64,000 bases of DNA from Nocardiopsis ansamitocini (GCF_030268225.1 NZ_BSQG01000002.1:611641-675640), one strand, 5' to 3'; numbered from the stretch's first letter, positions 26,161 through 33,981 are shown. Numbers and translations are program-made. The notes: generated by a model from the letters alone, not told the origin.

Positions 26161-26300
26161 CACAACCCCCCGCCATTCACGCGTCGTACGTAGGGGCGTA
26201 TCCGTCGGGTTGTTCGCACAAAGGGGCGTTGAGGGGCGAGTCGGGCACTAACCTTGCTCATTGAGTCTCCACCTGGCCTTATCCAGTCGTGGGGGCTTAA

Positions 26301-26335
26301 GGCCCTGCCCGGCGTCGTTAGCGCCGGACAGGGCC
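26301..26335. other. Strong hairpin in the divergent region
   Basis: Arms 26301-26314 and 26322-26335 pair with a single mismatch around a 7-base loop. Both flanking genes are transcribed away from it, so it is not an obvious gene-end terminator. It may insulate the two promoters or be a leader structure. Confidence 0.4.
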
Positions 26336-26382
26336 GCTCTGCGTTCTGGGCATCTCATGAAGCCGAGCACCATGCCCTTGCA

Positions 26383-26403
26383 TATATATACTCTATATAT
26401 ACT
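26383..26403 (+). promoter_or_regulatory. Tandem TATATATACT direct repeats upstream of the gntR gene
   Basis: Two exact copies of TATATATACT (26383-26392 and 26394-26403) are spaced 11 bp start to start, about one helical turn, in an otherwise GC-rich genome. TATAAG at 26410-26415 is a possible -10. Autoregulatory binding by the downstream GntR protein is inferred. Confidence 0.45.
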
Positions 26404-26501
26404 TTGCTGTATAAGGTTGTGGCAACAGAAGAGGAAAATCAAGCGGACCACTCGACAGCGCCTTTGCCGTAGCGTGCATACGTGCCTGAGGAAGGATTGA
26501 A

Positions 26502-27230
26502 GTGACACCACACGACCGGCCGCGTTCGCCCTATGCACAGATCGCAGACCACTACCGCGAACTGATCGCCAACGGCGAACTCAGCGAGGGTGCTCGCCTG
26601 CCAACCGTGGCCGACCTCGCCACAGCCTTCTCCGTCTCCCCCGGCACCGCCCACAAAGCAGTGCGGCAACTTCGGGGCGAAGGACTCGTGCGCACCACCC
26701 AACAGGGGACGACTGTTCTCGGCCATCGCGCCGTCCCCGCACCACCGGAACGGGTCCGCAAATCGCACCCGACCGGAAGCGACCTCGTAGACGTCACCGA
26801 AGCGGGCATTGTGCCCATGCTCCCCAACGTCGGCGCGGCACTGGGTATCAACGCGGACGCGCTCAACCTCACCGTCGTGCGCCGCCAAGCGATTACTTTC
26901 CGGGCCGGGAAGCCCTACCGGCTCTCCGTGGGCTGGCTGCCGGTGGCTTTCACCAAAGAAGTGCCCGAACTGCTGGAACCGTTCCCCATCACGAACGTCC
27001 TCGACCTGGTCGCGCAGAGAACCGGTCGCACGGCGACCGGCGGGCGGGACTACTTCGAGGCCCGCTACGCCGACCAGCGGGAAGCCGACGCTTTGCGGAT
27101 TGCCGTGGGTTCGGCCGTACTCGCCGGGACCTCGGTCTGGACCGACGGGAGCGGACCCATCCAGTACTACGAATTCGTGTTGCCGCCCCACCACGCCGTC
27201 ACCAGCGACTACGCCTGGGACACGCGATAG
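26502..27230 (+). CDS. GntR-family regulator with UTRA domain (KorSA/HutC-like)
   Basis: The protein (242 aa) has an N-terminal GntR winged helix (SPYAQIADHYRELIANGELSEGARLP; SVSPGTAHKAVRQLRGEGLV) and a C-terminal UTRA ligand domain from about residue 85 to the end (KPYRLSVGWLPVAF; YYEFVLPP). Regulators of this type control conjugative elements (KorSA) or metabolism (HutC). GTG 26502 follows AGGAAGGAT. It precedes the peptide/PIMT cassette on the same strand, separated by about 480 bp that contain repeat A, so it may or may not control it. Confidence 0.87.
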   Translation: MTPHDRPRSPYAQIADHYRELIANGELSEGARLPTVADLATAFSVSPGTAHKAVRQLRGEGLVRTTQQGTTVLGHRAVPAPPERVRKSHPTGSDLVDVTEAGIVPMLPNVGAALGINADALNLTVVRRQAITFRAGKPYRLSVGWLPVAFTKEVPELLEPFPITNVLDLVAQRTGRTATGGRDYFEARYADQREADALRIAVGSAVLAGTSVWTDGSGPIQYYEFVLPPHHAVTSDYAWDTR

Positions 27231-27712
27231 GGGGGCGAAGTGCATTGACGAAGCACCACGGCGACGCCTCTCGTGGATTCCCCGAATGCTTTGTCACGCC
27301 CGGGGTCGTACGCGGTATCGGTCGGCCGGTCGCACGCTGCCCGAGGGGTAAACAGCGCGGGTGAATCGGGCGGGGCTGCCTGGGGTGCAGCGGGTTGTGT
27401 CGTGGATTGCCAGGATCGCGGCGCGGGTGGTGTGCAGGGCGGCTTTTTCGGCTGGAGAACAGGGGGACTGCGTCCGCCAAGTGGGTCGGAGCCGTTGGGC
27501 TTCGCCGCTCTTTTCCCGGTCGGCGCCTGATCCTCGGGTCCCGCCCTGAGGTGCGTGCGTGTACGGGACCGGTCGCCTGGCCCTTATCCGTCCTACCGGG
27601 TCGAAACCCGAGGCGGGCAGCTTGACCGGTGCCGGACGGAAGCGCTGACGGTACGAGGGCACGCGCTTACGGTTGTGGCAGCGGATTTGCCCTGAACGAA
27701 TCGGAGTCGGCA
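27231..27712. other. Intergenic region upstream of the peptide/PIMT cassette
   Basis: About 480 bases. It contains repeat copy A (27270-27337) and a more diverged continuation that resembles the sequence after copy B (shared GGGCGGCT and GCGTCCGCCA blocks). No supported gene. Confidence 0.5.
27270..27337. repeat. 68-bp repeat, copy A
   Basis: It matches 29034-29101 at 65 of 68 positions in direct orientation. It contains TCGGTCGGCCGGTCG, which is nearly self-complementary. Copies A and B bracket the peptide and PIMT-like genes. Confidence 0.88.
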
Positions 27713-27853
27713 ATGGGGCGGCACGGCAACGACGACAAGCCCGAGGACAGTGGGAAGGGCGGGGACTGGCAGAGCGACGGCCAGGACGACAGCAAGCACG
27801 GGAGCGGCGAACCGGTTGAGCCGCAGAGCGGTGACGGCCAGGAACCACGGTGA
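27713..27853 (+). CDS. Short Asp/Gly-rich peptide, candidate RiPP precursor
   Basis: A 46-residue hydrophilic peptide beginning MGRHGNDDKPEDSGKGGDW and ending EPQSGDGQEPR. It has eight Asp, including two Asp-Gly pairs (D22-G23 and D41-G42), the sequence context most prone to aspartimide formation. It has no Cys and no signal peptide. ATG 27713 is preceded by GGAG at good spacing. The stop overlaps the start of the PIMT-like methyltransferase in GTGA (27850-27853), so the two are translationally coupled. That coupling is the main evidence that it is a real gene. By analogy with imiditides and aspartimidylated graspetides, it could be the methyltransferase substrate. It is not of the FxLD or ATP-grasp-target type. 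Confidence 0.6.
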   Translation: MGRHGNDDKPEDSGKGGDWQSDGQDDSKHGSGEPVEPQSGDGQEPR

Positions 27854-29010
27854 CCGTTGATCCGCCCCAAGGGCCGGACTCGCTGGTTCGGCTCTTGGAG
27901 TCCTTGGGGGCGCTGGGTGATCCGGCGTGGCGGGCGGCCTTCGCCGCCGTCCCCCGGCACCGGTTCATCCCGGATGTGATCTGGCCGCGCGATGCCCAAG
28001 ACCCGGCCTGGCGTGCGCCTTTGTCCTCGGACAGTCCGCAATGGCGTTCGTGGGTGTACTCGGATTACGCGCTGATCACCCAAGTCGACGACGGCGAGCC
28101 GGCGGGCGGCGACGGCAGGGGCCGGTACCCGACCAGTTCGGCGTCCCAACCCTCGCTGATGGCGCGCATGCTGGACGCGCTCACAGTGAGCGGTGGGGAG
28201 AGCGTGTTGGAGATCGGCACGGCGACCGGTTTCAACTGCGCTTTGCTGTGCCATCGGCTGGGATCTGGTCGCGTCGCCTCGGTGGAGATCGACCCGGCGT
28301 TGGCGGAACAGGGGCGCGCGAACCTCGCTGCGCTGGGCTACCGGCCTCACCTGGTGGTGGGGGATGGATCGAAGGGGGTGCCCGAGCGGGCGCCCTTCGA
28401 CCGGGTGGTGGCCACGGTGGCGGCCCGTGAGATCCCATGGGCCTGGGTCGAGCAGACGCGGCCGGGCGGCGTGGTGGTGACTCCATGGGCGACGAGTTAT
28501 TACGCGGCCGGGCTGTTGCGCCTGGACGTCGGAGACGGTGGCGCGTGCGGGCGTTTCCTCGGGGACGCGCCGTTCATGCTGCTTCGCGGCCAGCGGTCGG
28601 CCAAAGGGGGGCTGTGGGACTTCGTCGACGAGAGGGCGCCGGGAGTCGAGCCCTATCGGGCGGTGTTCGACCCCTCCCCGCTGGCGCTGGACGACACGGG
28701 GTTGGACCTGGCCGTCGGGGTTTTGGTGCCGGGCCTGGCCTACTACCGCTTCGACGCCAAGGACGGCAGCGGAGAGGCCAGCGTGTACGCCTATGATCGG
28801 GCGGGTTCCTGGGGGCTAATCGAGTACGAACCCAACGCGTCCGAGTATGAGGCGTACCGGTTCGGGCGGCGTGACCTCTGGGCGGAGGTCGCGCACGCGT
28901 GTTCGTGGTGGAACGACGCGGGTCGTCCGGGCCGTGACCGCTTCGGCGTCACGGTGACGGCGGCCGGTCAGCGGGTGTGGCTGGACGAGCCGGGAAACGT
29001 CGTGGCCTGA
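27850..29010 (+). CDS. PIMT-like O-methyltransferase with C-terminal extension (RiPP-associated type)
   Basis: The 386-aa protein resembles protein-L-isoaspartate O-methyltransferase in its first 210 residues. It has PRHRFIPD near residues 35-42, the substrate-loop segment PTSSASQPSLMARMLDAL (94-111), the SAM site VLEIGTATGFNCALL (119-133) and GDGSKGVPERAPFDRVV. Housekeeping PIMTs are about 210-230 aa. The ~170-aa C-terminal addition (LWDFVDERAPGVEPYRAVFDP; ASVYAYDRAGSWGLIEYEP; RRDLWAEVAHACSWW) is characteristic of the actinobacterial peptide-modifying class found beside lanthipeptide, graspetide or imiditide precursors. No ATP-grasp or LanM gene is in the neighbourhood. GTG 27850 overlaps the short peptide gene. 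The predicted reaction is methylation of an Asp side chain in the peptide, leading to aspartimide. Confidence 0.82.
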   Translation: MTVDPPQGPDSLVRLLESLGALGDPAWRAAFAAVPRHRFIPDVIWPRDAQDPAWRAPLSSDSPQWRSWVYSDYALITQVDDGEPAGGDGRGRYPTSSASQPSLMARMLDALTVSGGESVLEIGTATGFNCALLCHRLGSGRVASVEIDPALAEQGRANLAALGYRPHLVVGDGSKGVPERAPFDRVVATVAAREIPWAWVEQTRPGGVVVTPWATSYYAAGLLRLDVGDGGACGRFLGDAPFMLLRGQRSAKGGLWDFVDERAPGVEPYRAVFDPSPLALDDTGLDLAVGVLVPGLAYYRFDAKDGSGEASVYAYDRAGSWGLIEYEPNASEYEAYRFGRRDLWAEVAHACSWWNDAGRPGRDRFGVTVTAAGQRVWLDEPGNVVA

Positions 29011-29033
29011 CGAGAAACACCCCGACCACGCCC

Positions 29034-29101
29034 CTCGTGGATTCCCCGAATGCTTTGTCGCGCCCGGCGTCGTACGCGGTATCGGTCGGCCGGTCGTACG
29101 C
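29034..29101. repeat. 68-bp repeat, copy B
   Basis: Direct copy of 27270-27337 with three mismatches. Here a 30-bp subsection (29071-29100) begins and ends with the palindrome CGTACG. It starts 24 bases after the PIMT-like stop codon. Confidence 0.88.
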
Positions 29102-29305
29102 CGACCGGGGACAAACGGTGCGGTTGGCGTGCGGGGCGGCTGTTTCGGGGAAATCCGGACGGCGTCCGCCAGCGTGGACGATGATGGTGGGCGGGTCCGT
29201 TGGGCGGCGCGCTGGAGGACCGGTCCGGCGTCCTCCGGCGCGTCGCGCAGCCGATCGCCGTCGCCTGGCGGACTATTGGTCCCGTACCCTCCGTCTCGCC
29301 CAGAC

Positions 29306-29352
29306 TCACCGCGTGGCCGCCCACTAGCCCAAGTTCGCAGGCCACGCGGTGA
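29306..29352. terminator. Long-stem hairpin in the convergent region
   Basis: Perfect 13-bp arms (29306-29318 and 29340-29352) around a 21-base loop, between the convergent methyltransferase and sulfurtransferase genes. Probably bidirectional termination. Confidence 0.6.
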
Positions 29353-29359
29353 TTGACCC

Positions 29360-29379
29360 GGCCACCGCCCCCGGTGGCC
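29360..29379 (-). terminator. Hairpin after the sulfurtransferase gene
   Basis: GGCCACCG-CCCC-CGGTGGCC, perfect 8-bp arms, 8 bases beyond the stop at 29388 on the minus strand. Confidence 0.6.
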
Positions 29380-29387
29380 CCTGCCCG

Positions 29388-30236
29388 TCAGCCGGTCTCG
29401 GCGGGCAGCGACTCGTCGGCCCCCCACGCGCTCCAGGAGCCCGGGTAGAGCCGGGCGCGGTCGAAGCCCGCGTGCTCCAACGCCAGCAGGTTGTGGCAGG
29501 CGGTCACACCCGAACCGCAGTAGGCGGTCACCGTCCGGGCCCGGTCGGCGCCGAGCGCGGAGAAGCGCGCGCGCAGGTCCTCGGGGGAGGCGAAGCGCCC
29601 GGCAGACGTCAGGTTGTCCTGCCACGCGGCGCTGCGCGCACCTGGGATGTGGCCGGGGCGCGGGTCCACGGCCGCCGGCTCCGCGCCGGTGTAGCGGCCC
29701 GGTGCCCGGGCGTCCAGCAGCAGGTGCCGCTCGTCGCCCGTGTGGCCGGCCACGGTCTCCTTGTCCGCCACACGGTCCGCGGGCCACTCCCTGGTGGCGC
29801 GCGGACGCGCCACCGGCACCACGCCGCCCACGTCCAGGGGCCCGTCCCAGGCGGGCAGGCCCCCGTCCAGGACGGCGGCCGAGGAGCCCAGCGCGCGCAG
29901 CATCCACACCAGGCGGGCCGCGATGGAACCCCCGGCGTCGTCGTAGGCGACCACGGCGGTGTCGTCGCCGATTCCCAGCCGCGACAGGGTGGCGGCGAAG
30001 TCGTCGGGGTCGGGCAGCGGGTGCCGGCCGCCCTCGGCGGTGGCGGGGGCGGCGAGGTCGGCGTCGACGTCCACGAACACCGCGCCGGGTAGGTGTCCGC
30101 CGAGGTAGGCGTCGCGCCCCGACCGCCCGTCCAGGTACCAGCGGACGTCGGCGACGAGGACGTCGTCGTAGTGCGTATCCAGCCACTCGGGGGAGACGGC
30201 GACGGGCAGGGACGGGGTGTGATCAGGTTGCGCCAT
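29388..30236 (-). CDS. Sulfurtransferase (thiosulfate / 3-mercaptopyruvate type, two rhodanese domains)
   Basis: A 282-aa tandem rhodanese. The N-terminal domain (VLVADVRWYLDGRSGRDAYLGGHLPGAVFVDVD) is inactive, with DDAGG in place of the catalytic loop. The C-terminal domain carries the active Cys in YCGSGVTACHNLLAL. The CGSGVTA loop is typical of 3-mercaptopyruvate sulfurtransferases, so that substrate is favoured over thiosulfate. ATG 30236 starts the protein. It is followed by two hairpins. Confidence 0.9.
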   Translation of the reverse strand: MAQPDHTPSLPVAVSPEWLDTHYDDVLVADVRWYLDGRSGRDAYLGGHLPGAVFVDVDADLAAPATAEGGRHPLPDPDDFAATLSRLGIGDDTAVVAYDDAGGSIAARLVWMLRALGSSAAVLDGGLPAWDGPLDVGGVVPVARPRATREWPADRVADKETVAGHTGDERHLLLDARAPGRYTGAEPAAVDPRPGHIPGARSAAWQDNLTSAGRFASPEDLRARFSALGADRARTVTAYCGSGVTACHNLLALEHAGFDRARLYPGSWSAWGADESLPAETG

Positions 30237-30310
30237 ACGGTCAGGCTAGTGCGGGGCCCGGCGCGGCGCGATCGGTTCCCCGTGGTGTTCCCGGGCTTTC
30301 AACGGGACGT

Positions 30311-30718
30311 TCACCCTGATCGGGGGCGTACCCGGCGCAGCCACAGCAGTCCCAGGACGGGGAGGACCAACGGCACGAACCCGTAGCCCTTGCCGAACGC
30401 CGACCACACGGTGTCGTGCGGGAACGCCTCGGGGATCAGCAGCGTGAGGGTTCCCACGCCCACGACGCCCGCGAACTCCACCGCGCAGCAGGCCACCGCC
30501 ACCCAGTAGGAGGCCCGCCCGGCGCGCGCGATGCCGATCGTGGCGACGATGTAGATCACAGCGGCCACCGCCGAGAGCGTGTAGGCCAGCGGGGCCTCGT
30601 CGAACTTGGTGAGGATCTGCACGGTGGAGCGCCCGGTGGCCGCCACCGCGAACAGCGCGTAGACCGCGACCAGCAGGCGTCCCGGGCCGGTGCGCCCGGC
30701 CGACTCGGCGTCAGACAA
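30311..30718 (-). CDS. Uncharacterised four-helix membrane protein
   Basis: A 135-aa protein with spans LLVAVYALFAVAATGR, YTLSAVAAVIYIVATIGIA, YWVAVACCAVEFAGVVGVG and FVPLVLPVLGLLWL, and an Arg-rich C-terminus. It starts with TTG 30718 and overlaps the upstream membrane-protein gene by 8 bp, so the two form an operon. No enzymatic motif is seen. Similar small proteins are common beside each other in actinobacteria. Confidence 0.72.
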   Translation of the reverse strand: MSDAESAGRTGPGRLLVAVYALFAVAATGRSTVQILTKFDEAPLAYTLSAVAAVIYIVATIGIARAGRASYWVAVACCAVEFAGVVGVGTLTLLIPEAFPHDTVWSAFGKGYGFVPLVLPVLGLLWLRRVRPRSG

Positions 30719-31076
30719 CGGGAGGGTTCCAGATCTGTTCGAGTCGCACCATCATGACCGGCAGGATGAGGCAGGCGAAGGCGATGACCGCCGGCCCCCA
30801 CTTGCTGCGCTCCATGAACCCCCACGCGGCGCAGGCCGGGGGGAACAGCACGACGGTGATGAGGTAGCTGAGGAAGGTGGCGGTCTCGGCGGGTCGCTGG
30901 CCGTCGACCAGCAGGGTCACCGACACCGCGAGCTGGGCGAGCAGGAGGACCTCCAGCACCGCGAGGCCGATCAGGTGCGGCACCACCATGGGTTGGCCGC
31001 GAAAGACCGACACCAGGAACCAGCCGGCCATGGCCAGCGAGACCAGTTCGATGATGGTGGTCAGGGCGTCAACCAC
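30711..31076 (-). CDS. Uncharacterised four-helix membrane protein, operon partner
   Basis: A 121-aa protein with spans LTTIIELVSLAMAGWFLVSV, LIGLAVLEVLLLAQLAVSVTLL, TFLSYLITVVLFPPACAAWG and AVIAFACLILPVMMV. The motif WGFMERSKWGPAV between helices 3 and 4 is distinctive, but I cannot name the family. GTG 31076 starts it. It overlaps the next gene by 8 bp. Confidence 0.72.
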   Translation of the reverse strand: MVDALTTIIELVSLAMAGWFLVSVFRGQPMVVPHLIGLAVLEVLLLAQLAVSVTLLVDGQRPAETATFLSYLITVVLFPPACAAWGFMERSKWGPAVIAFACLILPVMMVRLEQIWNPPVV

Positions 31077-31194
31077 GACTCGCTCCGCGCATGCCCTCGT
31101 CCGCTCCGCCTCGGTTCGTTGCGCCAGGCCCGCCCTGGACTCCTACGCAGCGTAGTCCCTGCCGGGGGCGCGGCGTATCCGGGGTGCGGGGCCT

Positions 31195-31917
31195 CTAGAT
31201 CATCGAGTAGACGGCCGACCCCACCCCGCCGCCGAGCAGACCGCCCACGACGGGTCCGGCGATCGGGATCCAGGAGTAGCCCCAGTCGGAACCGCCCTTG
31301 CCCCGGATGGGCAGGAAGGCGTGCGCCAGGCGCGGGCCCAGGTCACGGGCCGGGTTGATGGCGTAACCGGTGGGTCCGCCCAGGGACAGGCCGATGCCCA
31401 CCACCAGCAGTGCGACGATCAGCACCCCGGTGCCCGAGAGCGTGAGCCCTTCGTTCTGGCCGGTGGCCACGATCACGAAGACCAGGGCGAACGTCGCGAT
31501 GATCTCGGTGACCATGTTCTGCGCCGGGTTGCGCACCTCCGGCGCGGTGGAGAAAATGCCCAGGTAGGGGCCTTCGGTGTTGCCGAACTGCCCGAGATAG
31601 GTCAACCAGACCAGCGCCGCGCCCACGATCGCGCCGAGGATCTGCGCCACGATGTAGACCGGGACCTTCGCCCACTCGCCGGTGTCCAGCGCGAGGCCCA
31701 GGGTCACCGCCGGGTTGAGGTGCGCGCCCGACAGCGGCAGCGCGATGTAGGCGCCGGACATCACCCCCAGACCCCAGCCGAACGCGATGGCCACCCATCC
31801 GGCGTTCTGCGACTTGGATCTGCTGAGCGTCACGCCGGCCACGACCCCGCAGCCGAACAGGACGAGGATCGCCGTTCCGAAGAACTCACCGACGAAGATC
31901 GTTGCGGTTGTCACCAT
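31195..31917 (-). CDS. Aquaglyceroporin (MIP family, glycerol facilitator type)
   Basis: A 240-aa channel. Both NPA boxes are present (SGAHLNPAVTLGLAL and TGYAINPARDLGPRLAHAFLP). The Asp after the second box (NPARD) marks the GlpF, glycerol-conducting subgroup rather than a strict water channel. Six TM spans are evident. No glpK or glpD lies in the window. The start is ATG 31917 (only three bases after GGAGG) or GTG 31914 (better spacing). Confidence 0.92.
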   Translation of the reverse strand: MVTTATIFVGEFFGTAILVLFGCGVVAGVTLSRSKSQNAGWVAIAFGWGLGVMSGAYIALPLSGAHLNPAVTLGLALDTGEWAKVPVYIVAQILGAIVGAALVWLTYLGQFGNTEGPYLGIFSTAPEVRNPAQNMVTEIIATFALVFVIVATGQNEGLTLSGTGVLIVALLVVGIGLSLGGPTGYAINPARDLGPRLAHAFLPIRGKGGSDWGYSWIPIAGPVVGGLLGGGVGSAVYSMI

Positions 31918-32241
31918 GTACCTCCGGATATCACCGTGTGCGACTAATCGCTCCCTACCCGTGACCAGTCCGATTTAGGCCATGTACTGCATGGTTGGTT
32001 TGCTGGTCCGTTTTCAGCGGTGGGGAGCGGCTGTCGGTCCGAGGGGGCGAGGTGGCCGCCGGGGCCCGCTCGCAGCGGTGGCCGGTGCCGGCCGGTGCGG
32101 CCACGGCGCTCGTATCCGTCCGGGGCGAGTCGCCACCGGTACGGGCAGCGGTTCCGGCCGGGCTGCCCGGTATCCGGCCCCGGTCACGCCCCCGCGCCGA
32201 GGCGACGGCGGCCACCGCCTCGGGGGCGGACCGGCGCGGGA
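31918..32241. other. Intergenic region upstream of the aquaporin gene
   Basis: About 320 bases. It includes CCATG-TACTG-CATGG (31980-31994), a small inverted repeat about 65 bp upstream of the aquaporin start. The remainder, running to the TetR stop, shows no supported gene. Confidence 0.4.
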
Positions 32242-32823
32242 TTACCCGGGCGCGACGCTTCGGGCGATCGCCTCGCGGAGCAACGCCCGGCGCCCGTCGT
32301 GGACGTGCTCGGGTTCGTCCGCCGTGGCGGTGTAGACACTGCTCGCCGGCGACCACGCGGATGCCATGCCGATAACCAGGATCAGCAGATCGGCGGGGTC
32401 CGTTTTTCGGAGCCGGCCGGCGGCCTGGGCCTCGGCGACGGCGGCGAGCTTCGACTCGTGTCGCGGATCGTCGAACCATCGTCCGGTCGGTCGCCGTTCG
32501 AGCCGGGTCCAGGCGATAAGCCGTGCGAAGGCGGGGTCCCCCAGGTTCTGGTCGTAGAGGCGCACCGCCCAGGCGGGCAGGTCGTCGGCGTCGAAGGGGA
32601 CGTCGTCGGCGCCGGCGTCCACCCGGTCGGCGACGACCGCGTCGAACAGGCCCTCCTTGCTGCCGAAGTAGGCGTAGAGCTGCGCCTTGTTGGCGTCGGC
32701 CGCGCCGACGATGCGGTCCATGCGGGCACCGGCGATTCCGACGCGGGCGAATTCCTCGGTCGCGGCGTCCAGGATTCGTCGCCGCGTCGCGATCCCGCGC
32801 GCGGTCGTCGGCAGCTCGGGCAT
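32242..32823 (-). CDS. TetR-family transcriptional regulator
   Basis: A 193-aa repressor-type protein. The N-terminal TetR helix-turn-helix is clear (IATRRRILDAATEEFARVGIAGARMDRIVGAADANKAQLYAYFGSKEGLFDAVVADRV). The C-terminal domain is of the TetR_C type with LIAWTRLERRPTGRWFDD. It is divergent from the zinc alcohol dehydrogenase gene, with a 96-bp control region between them, so regulation of that gene is likely. Confidence 0.9.
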   Translation of the reverse strand: MPELPTTARGIATRRRILDAATEEFARVGIAGARMDRIVGAADANKAQLYAYFGSKEGLFDAVVADRVDAGADDVPFDADDLPAWAVRLYDQNLGDPAFARLIAWTRLERRPTGRWFDDPRHESKLAAVAEAQAAGRLRKTDPADLLILVIGMASAWSPASSVYTATADEPEHVHDGRRALLREAIARSVAPG

Positions 32824-32842
32824 CCCCAGATCATCTCAGAAA

Positions 32843-32854
32843 AACCAGTTGGTT
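32843..32854. promoter_or_regulatory. Short inverted repeat in the tetR/adh divergent region
   Basis: AACCA-GT-TGGTT (32843-32854) lies in the AT-richer 96-bp interval between the divergent genes. It is a possible TetR half-operator pair; the arms are short. Confidence 0.35.
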
Positions 32855-32919
32855 GTTATCTCCCGGGGTGGCCGCTACGGTACTAAAAAGACAGACCATT
32901 CTTTCTTTTTGGAGGCATG

Positions 32920-33981
32920 ATGAGCACGACACTCGCTTGGCAGGGCACGACCGGAGGCGTCCCCCTGCAATGCGTCGAGATCCCGAGGAGGGAGCCGCGC
33001 CGCGACGACATCACCGTCCGGATCGACTTCTGCGGCGTCTGCCACAGCGACCTCCACGCACTCCAGGGGGCCACCCCGCACATGTCCGACAGTGGTGGGC
33101 TGGTCCCCGGTCACGAGTTCACCGGGACCGTCGTCTCCGTCGGCTCCGCCGTCACCCGGTTCGCGGCGGGCGACGGCGTCGCGGTGGGCACCTTGGTCGA
33201 TTCCTGCGGCGAGTGCGCGATGTGCGTGGTCGGGCAGGAGAACTTCTGCCACCTCGGCCCGCTCAGCACGTACGGCGGCACGGACCCCGTGGACGGCAGC
33301 GTGACCAAGGGCGGTTACAGCCGTGAGTACGTACTGCGGGAGAAGTTCGCCTACCACCTGCCCGAAGCCCTCGATCCGGCGGCGGCGGCACCGCTGATGT
33401 GCGCGGGCGTCACCATGTGGGAGCCCTTGCGAGCATTGGGCGTCGGCCCGGGAAGCCGCGTCGCGATAGCCGGCCTGGGCGGGCTGGGCCATCTCGGTGT
33501 GAAGCTCGCCGCCGCACTCGGGGCCGAGGTCACCGTGCTCAGCCGCACGGCCGGCAAGGCCGAGGACGCGCTCGCCCTCGGGGCAGAGGGCCTGCTCCTG
33601 ACGACCGATGAGGACCAGGTGCGGCGGGCGCGGGGGCGCTTCGACCTCGTCCTGGACACCGTCTCGGCTGACCACGCGCTCTCGCCGCTCCTCGGTGTGC
33701 TCGCACTCGACGGCACGCTCTGCGTCGTCGGCAACCCCCTGATGACCGGGCCCCGCCTGCTCGAACTCACGTCCGGTCGCAAGAGGCTCACGTCCTCGGG
33801 GACCGGCGGAACCAAGGGGACCGCCGAGATGCTCGCGTTCTGCGCACGGCACGGAATCACCGCCGACGCCGAGGTGCTCCCGTCCTCCCGCGTCACCGAG
33901 GCGCTGAACCGTCTCGGGTCCGGCGACGTCCGTTACCGGTTCGTCCTCGACCTGTCCGACCTCGACCAGAAGAACGCCTGA
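32920..33981 (+). CDS. Zinc-dependent NAD(P)-linked alcohol dehydrogenase (YahK/CAD-like)
   Basis: A medium-chain dehydrogenase of about 353 aa. The catalytic zinc ligands are Cys in DFCGVCHSDLHAL, His-Glu in PGHEFTG and a later Cys in PLMCAGVTMWEPL. The structural zinc site is CGECAMCVVGQENFC. The Rossmann motif is AGLGGLGHLGVKLAAALGAEV. The MCAGVTM(W)xPL signature places it in the cinnamyl-alcohol-dehydrogenase/YahK branch, which reduces a wide range of aldehydes. ATG 32920 is better spaced from GGAGG than ATG 32917. Probably controlled by the divergent TetR. Confidence 0.9.
   Translation: MSTTLAWQGTTGGVPLQCVEIPRREPRRDDITVRIDFCGVCHSDLHALQGATPHMSDSGGLVPGHEFTGTVVSVGSAVTRFAAGDGVAVGTLVDSCGECAMCVVGQENFCHLGPLSTYGGTDPVDGSVTKGGYSREYVLREKFAYHLPEALDPAAAAPLMCAGVTMWEPLRALGVGPGSRVAIAGLGGLGHLGVKLAAALGAEVTVLSRTAGKAEDALALGAEGLLLTTDEDQVRRARGRFDLVLDTVSADHALSPLLGVLALDGTLCVVGNPLMTGPRLLELTSGRKRLTSSGTGGTKGTAEMLAFCARHGITADAEVLPSSRVTEALNRLGSGDVRYRFVLDLSDLDQKNA

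Larger units (their letters stand above)
26161..26501. other. Divergent control region of the WhiJ-like cluster and the GntR gene
   Basis: About 340 bases. It contains a 14-bp near-perfect hairpin (26301-26335) and a very AT-rich stretch with TATATATACT direct repeats (26383-26403), followed by TATAAG at 26410. It must hold the promoters of both flanking units. Confidence 0.5.
29011..29387. other. Intergenic region between convergent PIMT-like and rhodanese genes
   Basis: About 380 bases. It holds repeat copy B (29034-29101), a diverged continuation of that repeat, and two hairpins near the end of the opposite-strand gene. No supported gene. Confidence 0.5.

Noticed and set aside
27713..27853. 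FxLD-type or ATP-grasp-target precursor
   Set aside because: No FxLD motif, no Cys/Ser/Thr lanthipeptide pattern and no ATP-grasp gene nearby; an aspartimide-only model fits better.
27270..29101. att sites of an integrative element
   Set aside because: No tRNA or integrase lies in or next to the interval, so the repeats are reported only as direct repeats.
28816..30186. Long minus-strand frame covering the rhodanese gene
   Set aside because: Arg-rich frame shadow. The real gene (29388-30236) has rhodanese motifs in another frame.
31955..32479. Minus-strand frame overlapping the TetR gene and aquaporin promoter
   Set aside because: Arg/Pro-rich shadow, no RBS, overlaps a clearly recognisable TetR gene in another frame.
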